From NCBI GenBank assembly GCA_016209985.1, contig JACQVB010000188.1:1-34826 (forward strand): a stretch of 34,826 bases of DNA, written 5' to 3'. Positions 28,146 through 34,826 of this stretch are shown piece after piece. This DNA comes from Gemmatimonadota bacterium (lineage in GTDB: Bacteria > Gemmatimonadota > Gemmatimonadetes > Gemmatimonadales > GWC2-71-9). Within the stretch, counting starts at the first letter, position 1. The number at the start of each line of letters is the position of its first letter. Made by a program: the position numbers and the translations under genes. The notes below the pieces were generated by a model. That model was not told where the DNA came from and did no database searches. It saw only the letters and a list, made by a program, of their open reading frames with translations.

Positions 28146-28852
28146 GACGGTTCCGGGCCCGAGGTCAAGGCGAGGACGGCAGCGCGCGTGGCTCCCATCA
28201 CAGTTCGGTCCGTGGTCCAGTAACCCTCGAGGCCGTGCGTTTCCAGTCTGGCAACCAAAGCGGCTTCGCCGGCGATCACCATCGTTACCGGGGCGCCGAA
28301 GAGCGATTGAACGTGCGGGAGGGAGACCGTGCCTTGCAGACGAATCGGTAACTCCGCGCTTTCTCCCACCAGCCAAACGTCGGTGGCTAACCCATCCGCC
28401 AATCTCTTCCGGAGCACGGGAAGGAGGGCGGAAACAACACGGTGGGGGCCGATCAGGAGCACCGGACCCCGTTCGCGCGCCGCGGCACGGGCGGCCACGT
28501 CCAGAAACCCGCGCTCACCCGCGATCGGAACGAATGACTCAGTCCCCTCGTCCGGAACCGCCCGAAGCTGTTCTTCCAGCTCATCGAGCCGGCGGGTTTC
28601 CCGTTGAACAATCCCGGCATATAGATCCAGCGGCTTCACAGCTCTGAATCGCTGGGGCTGCCTGCCAACCGCCACGGCCGCTCCCTTTGCAACCAATCCC
28701 CGCAAGGCCTGGTAGACATTGGCACGCGCTACCAGGAGGTCACGAGAAACAGCATACCCGCTCGCAGGACCGCCGTGTAGCAGGCGGGTATAGACCAAGT
28801 TCTCGGTGGCAGTGAATCCGAATGGGGTCAAGTCTAACGAGGTAGCCATCAC
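28142..28852 (-). CDS. TrmB-like transcriptional regulator
   Basis: N-terminal wHTH: LTPFGFTATENLVYTRLLHGGPASGYAVSRDLLVARANVYQALRGLVAKGAA; C-terminal sensor-like domain. Confidence 0.8.
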   Translation of the reverse strand: MMATSLDLTPFGFTATENLVYTRLLHGGPASGYAVSRDLLVARANVYQALRGLVAKGAAVAVGRQPQRFRAVKPLDLYAGIVQRETRRLDELEEQLRAVPDEGTESFVPIAGERGFLDVAARAAARERGPVLLIGPHRVVSALLPVLRKRLADGLATDVWLVGESAELPIRLQGTVSLPHVQSLFGAPVTMVIAGEAALVARLETHGLEGYWTTDRTVMGATRAAVLALTSGPEPS

Positions 28853-28912
28853 TACTACTATAATGAACAGTCAAAAAAATTCTAGAGACTACGTTCCTAA
28901 GTCATTGTTTTT

Positions 28913-30133
28913 TCAGGTGTACTCAAGCGTCCATCCGGCGAGCTTCGCGATTAGAGCCAGCCGGAAGGTGACATCGACCTTTCGGTGCTCGGGCGACTTC
29001 GCGTCGAGCTCCAGGGGGAACGAAAAGTCGGCCAGACCCGACGGACTCTTGGGGAATCCCCGAAGATTCGCGGGGTTCCAGACTCCCTGCGGATCGCATT
29101 CGGACAAGAGGCGGGAGAGAATGCGCTGCGCGGTGGGCGAACTACCCAACTGCCCCAAGCGCACCAGCAACTCGATCCAGTGAAGCGCCAGCGGGAGGTC
29201 TTTCGGATGGCCGGCGGCATCGGCCATCAAAGGATCTCCCAACAGCTCATAAGAGGGCTTTACCGAGCGCTTCCCCACGTGGACCACGAACGGGCGCTTG
29301 GGGGCCGGTCGTGAAAGATAGGCGCCCAGGCGCTCCACAAAACCAGCGCGCTCCCGTTGGAGCCCCGGCATATAGGCAAGGGTCGCGACCGCGAGGGTCG
29401 TTGGCGGGTTGGCCTCGGGGTGCAGAACCGTCCTGGGTCCCTTTCGGACAAAAGGCTTCTCGGCCAGTTCGCTCCGGAGAAACTGCGATACATCTGAGGC
29501 CATCCGGTGTGCCGCTCCTCGCACTCGAGGGTCTTCCACGTGGCCCCCGTGGGCCAGAGCGGCGGTGGCACCCTGGCGCATCAAACCTCGCGCCCAGGTG
29601 GCCAGCTCGGGGTTTCCTTTGGCGGGCTTGGAAAACTCGAACAGCAGCGCCGGGTCTTCATCACGGGAAAGCAGGCGGAAAAACACCCGTTCCGCGAGGC
29701 GCAGCGACCGTTCTTCGGCGGGCGCACCAAGGTCGACCAGGTACCGGTATTCGGCTACGCTCCCGACGTTGCGTGCGGTGGGAGAGCGTAAGACACCGGT
29801 CCCAAGAATCCCGTCGCCCCAGGTGCCATTCCTCTTTTGCTTCCTTGCGGCCAGTGTTACCGCCCTATAGGCGAGGACTTCCTGTTTCAGGGCCAGTTGA
29901 TCGGCTTCGGTGGCAGCCCCAGGCGGAAGAATATCGTGGACCGTTCTCCAGCGAATGGGGGCAGAAGCGTTTGTCCTGAGCCAAGTTACAGGAACTCGGT
30001 GGGACGATGGGAGGTCCAGGAATCGCTCCAGGTCCGTGGCCGCCTGCGAGGATGCGCCGACAGCGGGTCAAAAATCGGGCGGGAACTTAGTGTGTTGCAT
30101 CAGATTAAGCCAGTACTCAATTTCCTCGTCCAA
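28913..30133 (-). pseudogene. Hypothetical, possibly alpha-toroid (terpenoid-cyclase-fold-like) protein; the frame extends to 30067 without an ATG/GTG/TTG and is preceded by an in-frame TGA
   Basis: ORF track calls 28913..29686, but the same frame is open to 30067 with protein-like sequence (ERFLDLPSSHRVPVTWLRTNASAPIRWRTVHDILPPGAATEADQLALKQEVLAYRAVTLAARKQKRNGTWGDGIL...). TGA lies at 30068-30070; beyond it the same frame reads LDEEIEYWLNLMQHTKFPPDF from TTG 30133. Confidence 0.6.
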
Positions 30134-30142
30134 GCCGGGCCG

Positions 30143-31606
30143 CTATTCGCGTGGCGAGCGAAAGGGTGCGTTCGGGACCCACGTCGGACGCTCGGAACTC
30201 GATGCCAGGTCGAACACCAGTCTCACGAGAGTTCTGGCACAGCCGGTCGAGAGGCACGGCGCCACTTCGATCGCGGGTGCGCCACGCAGCGCGAAGGGGT
30301 AAGCGTCGGATGCGGTGAAGGCGAAGTCCGCGGTAGAGTCCGGAGCCAACGCCACGTCCTCTGCTCTCGCTGCATTGGCGACCGTCGTCGCGAGGGAGGA
30401 GTATCTCAGTCCCGTTGCCGTCATTGGACGGGCGCTATCTGAGCGAGCACGCGAGGCGATTGCGATGGCGGCGGCCAGGTCCCCGGGCGAGCCGCTCTCC
30501 GAGAGGAAGTAGTCCTCGCCGATGCGCCCGCTCGTGGAAACAAACAGGACGGACCTGGGGCGCGCCGGAGTCCTGGACAAGGCGGCCGCCACCGCGAGTA
30601 GCGTCGCGGTCGAAACCGCGTCGTCTGCACGGGCTGCCACGACGACGTCGCCGGATCCGCCGGATCCATCCAGCCTGGCAATCACGTTGGTACCGCGCAA
30701 CCGCCGAACCCGGGTTCGAATGTCGATGGCAGCATGAATGCCTGCGAGAATCGGACTGAATTCCCGCTGCTGAGCACGGCGCAGCAACAGGTCGTAGTTC
30801 CTCCCTGATGCCTCGAGCGCGGCACGTACCGCCTCCTCCCGAAGCCACGCCACGAATCGCACCGATCCGGCGGCGGCCCTGGAGTCAATCTTCAGAATCT
30901 CGCCGGACAGGGTCTTTCGCAGTTCGGGCCAGGGAACGCCGCTACTCTCTTCGGTGTGGATGAGCAGCACTCCAACCGCTCCCATCTTGGCGGCTTGCGC
31001 GAGCTTGAACGCCGGATCGGCATACTTGGTGGGTGCCCGGCCGCCGAAGATCGTCGAGTCGCGGAAGCCGGGATCGTTTGCCAGCAGCAAGACCAGCTTC
31101 CCGGTTTGGGGAACGCCCTTGTAGTCGTCCCAACCCCATTCCGGGGCTTCGACCCCGTACCCGGCGAAGACGACATCGGCATCGAGGTTGATGGTTGAAT
31201 CGGGTGGTTCGGTAAGAACGAGGAAATCATCGAGGGCGTTGAGGGTAATGGTCTGACGACCCGCCCCTAGAATGATCGATGGCTCGCTGAGGACGGCGCG
31301 CAGCGGGACTGCCTGGAGGTAGGCGCCGCTCGCCGCCGCCGGCTTGAGCCCGTCGATCTCGAGCTGAGCGGCGAGGTATCTTGCCGTAATCTCGGCCCCC
31401 TTGGTACCAGGCGCGGCATGCTCCAAAAGGTCATTCGCCAGGAAACGGAAATGCGCATTGACGAGTTGAGGTGTTATCATCGCGAGCGCTGGTTCCACAG
31501 GCGACGGGGCTGGCGTGGGTCCGCGTTGTCTTTGCGCCACGGCGGTTTTCCCGGCCAGGGCCATGGTCGCCACGATCAACAGGCGGACGGCGAGTTTAAA
31601 GGTCAT
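30143..31606 (-). CDS. M28-family peptidase-like secreted protein with PA-like insert; probably inactive
   Basis: Signal peptide; FRFLANDLLEHAAPGTKGAEITARYLAAQLEIDGLKPA; FAGYGVEAPEWGWDDYKG; SDAYPFALRGAPAIEV (usual SDHYPF). ATG at 31606 overlaps the upstream stop (ATGA). Confidence 0.8.
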   Translation of the reverse strand: MTFKLAVRLLIVATMALAGKTAVAQRQRGPTPAPSPVEPALAMITPQLVNAHFRFLANDLLEHAAPGTKGAEITARYLAAQLEIDGLKPAAASGAYLQAVPLRAVLSEPSIILGAGRQTITLNALDDFLVLTEPPDSTINLDADVVFAGYGVEAPEWGWDDYKGVPQTGKLVLLLANDPGFRDSTIFGGRAPTKYADPAFKLAQAAKMGAVGVLLIHTEESSGVPWPELRKTLSGEILKIDSRAAAGSVRFVAWLREEAVRAALEASGRNYDLLLRRAQQREFSPILAGIHAAIDIRTRVRRLRGTNVIARLDGSGGSGDVVVAARADDAVSTATLLAVAAALSRTPARPRSVLFVSTSGRIGEDYFLSESGSPGDLAAAIAIASRARSDSARPMTATGLRYSSLATTVANAARAEDVALAPDSTADFAFTASDAYPFALRGAPAIEVAPCLSTGCARTLVRLVFDLASSSERPTWVPNAPFRSPRE

Positions 31607-32529
31607 GGCTTCGCGTCTGAGGCATGCGAGCACCGCACCTCGAGCAGGGTGCCATCCTCGTTGCCCAGGGATTCGCTCGTGAGAGCGACCGTTTCCTCAT
31701 CGAGAAAATCGACCGCTTCTCCCTGGGGCTCCACTGCGCCGATCCAGCACGGCCTCCCATCCAGTCGTAGCGACCCGGTCGGCGATCGCCGGAAGAAATA
31801 CAATTCCGAATAGGTGCGGACCACGACCCGGCGCCCACTGGGGGAGATCGCAGCTCCCGTGACCAGCCGACCGAGCGTGCGTTGCGGGGTGATCGGAAGG
31901 GTGTCCACAAATATGGCGGTCGTGGAGTCGCCTCGAAATGCGGCTCTGGGAACCACAAACCGGCGGATGGGCCCGCTCCGTCCCTTGGTGACGATGTTTG
32001 CCCGCCTCTCTCGGTCGACGAAAAGCGCTTCCGCATCGTGGGGGCGGTCAGGATACGTAACGATGAGCTGCCGGGCGGGCGCGGTCTCCAGGGTATCCTG
32101 CCAGGGGCTCGCTGCCGGCGGGTCGGGCTCCGGCACGATGTAGAGACGCACCGACTTTCGCTTCTGGGGATTGTCGCCGATATCGGCGAGGTAGAGGCAC
32201 GATCCCGGTCCGCTGGGGCACGGCGCGAGCGACAGGTCCTCCCAATCTTCCGCCTTGGCTCCCCGGACACGAAAGACGCCGAGCAAGTCGCCGGAGATAT
32301 TGACTGCATAAATGAACGGCCCGTCCCCGGAGTCGTTATGCGTCCACAGCACGCCCGGATGCGAGCGGCTTACCGCGAGACCCGAGCTCTCGCGGACCTT
32401 GCGCGTGCGGAAGGTACCGGTCCGCTCCAGGAGCGATGGAATGGAGTCTTGTGCAGGCGCCGGCCGAACGACCGACAGCGCGGCGATGGTTGCCATCACC
32501 AGGGGGACGCTCGAGCGTACGAAGCTCAT
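31603..32529 (-). CDS. Secreted beta-propeller-like hypothetical protein
   Basis: Signal peptide MSFVRSSVPLVMATIAALSVVRPAPAQ; SSGLAVSRSHPGVLWTHNDSGDGPFIYAVN; DWEDLSLAPC; CLYLADIGDNPQKRKSVRLYIVPEP; YPDRPHDAEALFVD. Start 32529, not 32937. Confidence 0.8.
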   Translation of the reverse strand: MSFVRSSVPLVMATIAALSVVRPAPAQDSIPSLLERTGTFRTRKVRESSGLAVSRSHPGVLWTHNDSGDGPFIYAVNISGDLLGVFRVRGAKAEDWEDLSLAPCPSGPGSCLYLADIGDNPQKRKSVRLYIVPEPDPPAASPWQDTLETAPARQLIVTYPDRPHDAEALFVDRERRANIVTKGRSGPIRRFVVPRAAFRGDSTTAIFVDTLPITPQRTLGRLVTGAAISPSGRRVVVRTYSELYFFRRSPTGSLRLDGRPCWIGAVEPQGEAVDFLDEETVALTSESLGNEDGTLLEVRCSHASDAKP

Positions 32530-32592
32530 TGAGTCCCAATGTAGCGCCACGCTTGCCTCAGTTGGAGAGAGCCGGCAATTTTCGGGTACAAT

Positions 32593-34635
32593 ATGATTGA
32601 AAGCCTCAAGCAGCGGTTGGTGAAGCCACGTCCCGATCGCGTCAGCCTGCAGGGACGGATTCTCTTCCTGGTAGACGATCCCGAGTCGCTCAAGCGGCAG
32701 CTGGCCGGAGAAGATCTTTCCTGGCCCGTCCGTGCGCCCTTGCGGGACAACATTTCGACGGACGAAATCACTCCCGCGTACATCTGCTACTACTACGACG
32801 AGAAGCTCGGCGATTTCCCGTATCTCGGTCTCAAGGCGGGGAAGGAGTTCCCGGTTACCCGCGGGAGCGTGAAGGCGGGCGGGTTTGTGTGCTCGGTCAG
32901 CGGCAAGCGCCGGGGGAAGGGCTCCTCGCGCGAGCAATCACCCTATGCCGAAATGTGCGCCGGCATTCAGCTGGTGATCGCCGAGAACATCGAGCGGATC
33001 TATCGTGAGAACTGCCAGAACCTCGGCATCCTGACCAGCACCGACTTTTCGTTGATCGAGCGGGTGCGACGCGGTGAAGAGATCCCGCTCAGCGTTTTCA
33101 CCGACGGTGAGGGAGAGATCACCCGGGGCGTCATCCAATACGGGGGATTGTTTCACTACAACCTCGCGCGGCTCCAGGGTGCCGTGCGGGTGTCCCCGCC
33201 CGCGACCCCCCGGCGCCCGATGACGCTCGCGGAGAAAATCGTGGCCCGCCACTGGGTCACGGATCTGGCGCGGGATCAGGTGGGCATCCCCTATGTGAAA
33301 CCGGGCGATGAGGGGTTTGTCCGGACCGACATCCGCTTCAGCCACGAGTATGTCACACCCATGTCCGCCATCTTCTGGCGGGATCACGTGGGTGAAAACG
33401 AAAAGATCAACGACCCGTCTTCCGTGTTCTTCTTCCGTGACCATCTCACCTTCCTCGAGCTGGCCATGACTGACGAGCGGAAGGCGGAAGGTCTGTTGGA
33501 CGTGGCTCTCGAACTGAAGAAGAAGCAGGAGGATTTCGCAGGCCAGCAGGGCGTGCGGCTCTACGGTGAGCTGGCCCGCCCGATGCTCGGACACCACGGG
33601 CTTCCGGCGGGGTCAGAGGCGATCTGTCATTCGAAAATTCTGGAATCGCATGCGTTGCCCGGGCAGCTGATCATCGGGAGCGATTCACACACCCCCCATG
33701 CGGGGGCCATTGGCTGTATCGCTTTCGGCGTCGGCACCACGGCCATCTTCAACTCGTGGCTCACGAGGGATGTCCGGATTCAGATGCCTCCCTCGGTACT
33801 CATCAGAGTCTCCGGCACCACGCCCGAAAATGTGACCGCCAAGGATTTCATGCTGCAGATCCTTCGGCATCCCTACGTCAAGAACGGGCACGCGATCGGT
33901 AAGATCGTGGAGTACGCCGGAGCCGCGGTGGAACGACTTTCGATCGACGAACGCGCCACGATGACCAACATGGCCGCCGAAGTCGGCGCGTTCACCGGAC
34001 TGGTACGGCCGGACGACAAGGCGGTCGAGTTCCTGCATCGGGAACGTGGCATGCCTTCGAGCGAAGCCAGAGCGTTGCTCGAGGGTCTCTCTTCGGACCC
34101 CGACGCCGAGTACGAAACGGTCATCGAGATCGACGCCGATCGACTGCTTCCCATGGTTGCGCTTCCGGGCGATCCCGGGAACGGCTTGTTCATCTCGGAA
34201 CTGGGCGGACGGGTCAAGGTCGACATTGCGTATGCCGGCTCTTGTACCGCGGGCAAGAAGTCCGATATGGATATGTACGCCCGGGTATTTCGCGAGGCCC
34301 TGGAGCGGGGGGATCGGGTCCATCCGGACGTCCACTGCTATATCCAGTGCGGGTCGCAAGAAGTGAAGCGGTATTGCGAAGCGGAAGGCTACCTGGAGGT
34401 TTTTCGGGCGGTGGGCGCGCAATTCATCGAGCCGTCGTGCGGCGCCTGCATCAACGCCGGCCCCGGGGTGTCGTATGACCGCGAGACGGTGACCATCAGC
34501 GCCATCAACCGCAACTTTCCAGGGCGATCAGGGCCGGGTCAACTGTATCTAGCCAGCCCCTACACCACCGCCGCCAGCGCCATCGCCGGCTACATCACTG
34601 CGTGGGAGCCTGGAATGGTACCAGCTGGGCGGTGA
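32593..34635 (+). CDS. Aconitase/isopropylmalate dehydratase superfamily protein with N-terminal swivel domain
   Basis: N-terminal swivel: RDNISTDEITPA and SGKRRGKGSSREQSPYAEMCAGIQLVIAENIERIYRENCQNLGI. C-terminal catalytic: GSDSHTPHAGAIGCIAFGVG, AYAGSCTAGKKSD and EPSCGACINAGPG (4Fe-4S Cys). Confidence 0.9.
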   Translation: MIESLKQRLVKPRPDRVSLQGRILFLVDDPESLKRQLAGEDLSWPVRAPLRDNISTDEITPAYICYYYDEKLGDFPYLGLKAGKEFPVTRGSVKAGGFVCSVSGKRRGKGSSREQSPYAEMCAGIQLVIAENIERIYRENCQNLGILTSTDFSLIERVRRGEEIPLSVFTDGEGEITRGVIQYGGLFHYNLARLQGAVRVSPPATPRRPMTLAEKIVARHWVTDLARDQVGIPYVKPGDEGFVRTDIRFSHEYVTPMSAIFWRDHVGENEKINDPSSVFFFRDHLTFLELAMTDERKAEGLLDVALELKKKQEDFAGQQGVRLYGELARPMLGHHGLPAGSEAICHSKILESHALPGQLIIGSDSHTPHAGAIGCIAFGVGTTAIFNSWLTRDVRIQMPPSVLIRVSGTTPENVTAKDFMLQILRHPYVKNGHAIGKIVEYAGAAVERLSIDERATMTNMAAEVGAFTGLVRPDDKAVEFLHRERGMPSSEARALLEGLSSDPDAEYETVIEIDADRLLPMVALPGDPGNGLFISELGGRVKVDIAYAGSCTAGKKSDMDMYARVFREALERGDRVHPDVHCYIQCGSQEVKRYCEAEGYLEVFRAVGAQFIEPSCGACINAGPGVSYDRETVTISAINRNFPGRSGPGQLYLASPYTTAASAIAGYITAWEPGMVPAGR

Positions 34636-34639
34636 GGCG

Positions 34640-34826
34640 TCAGGGGCCGGAAGGCCCCGTTGACTCGGCTCCCACCCCAGTAGCCGTCCCCACTCTCGAC
34701 GAGTAATCGGACGTCGACCGCAGGGCGGCGGGCGGATAGACGCCCCGCGCATTCCACAGGGCCCAGTCCTGAATGCCGAGGTCTTCCGCGGCCCGGATCT
34801 GGGCGCGCACCTCGTCGGCTGTGTAA
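34640..34826 (-). CDS. Putative glycoside hydrolase (DUF4015-like), C-terminal fragment; truncated by window edge
   Basis: Minus frame open from the window edge to TGA at 34642-34640: YTADEVRAQIRAAEDLGIQDWALWNARGVYPPALRSTSDYSSRVGTATGVGAESTGPSGP*. Confidence 0.6.
   Translation of the reverse strand, partial: YTADEVRAQIRAAEDLGIQDWALWNARGVYPPAALRSTSDYSSRVGTATGVGAESTGPSGP

Noticed and set aside
28146-28376. N-terminal extension of the TetR ORF
   Set aside because: Residues are shadow-like and overlap the TrmB-like CDS; GTG at 28145 gives a normal TetR N-terminus.
30068-30070. In-frame TGA as a selenocysteine codon
   Set aside because: No SECIS-like hairpin was identified and no redox motif surrounds it; nonsense mutation, error or non-canonical start are simpler.
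32530-32937. N-terminal extension of the beta-propeller ORF
   Set aside because: Would run antisense through the start of the aconitase gene; the ATG at 32529 is followed by a clear signal peptide.
33685-34422. 245-aa minus-strand ORF
   Set aside because: Antisense to the aconitase catalytic domain, which is well supported by conserved motifs.
34643-34658. ggggccggaaggcccc hairpin as an intrinsic terminator
   Set aside because: Strong GC stem with GGAA loop but no T-tract on either strand, and it lies within the 3' coding end of the minus-strand gene.
1-34826. CRISPR arrays, tRNA/rRNA genes, transposases, integrases, phage genes
   Set aside because: No repeat-spacer pattern, cloverleaf, rRNA-like segment or mobile-element protein was recognised by reading; a tRNAscan/CRISPR finder run would be decisive.

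Overview
The window is a GC-rich, densely packed bacterial chromosomal segment. Gene content and style suggest Gemmatimonadota or a relative, but this is an inference without any database search. It starts in the C-terminus of mnmG. Next come a perfect 16-bp parS palindrome, parA, parB, an M23 peptidase and a bactofilin, in what looks like an origin-proximal segregation/cell-shape cluster. The rest is mostly housekeeping or metabolic: Nif3-like, queG, class V aminotransferase, LOG-family protein, deoxyhypusine-synthase-like protein, glpD, SAM methyltransferase, fadI/fadJ, rsgA, serine beta-lactamase-like hydrolase, csaA-like, DUF1015, PfpI/DJ-1, HNH nuclease, fused branched-chain 2-oxoacid dehydrogenase E1, Ser/Thr kinase with a 2TM/coiled-coil tail, lon, a TrmB-like/TetR regulator pair, a degenerate M28 peptidase, a beta-propeller protein, an aconitase with its swivel domain first, and the C-terminus of a putative glycoside hydrolase. 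I found no CRISPR array, tRNA, rRNA, transposon or prophage. The best leads are: (1) parS-parAB-M23-bactofilin; (2) a gene whose reading frame extends 127 codons upstream with no canonical start and is interrupted by an in-frame TGA; (3) an M28 homologue lacking its metal ligands; (4) a bacterial deoxyhypusine-synthase homologue with the catalytic Lys motif; (5) all seven convergent gene pairs separated by 0-23 bp; (6) a divergent pair whose start codons overlap in one CATG. I do not see a clear new defence or mobile system.
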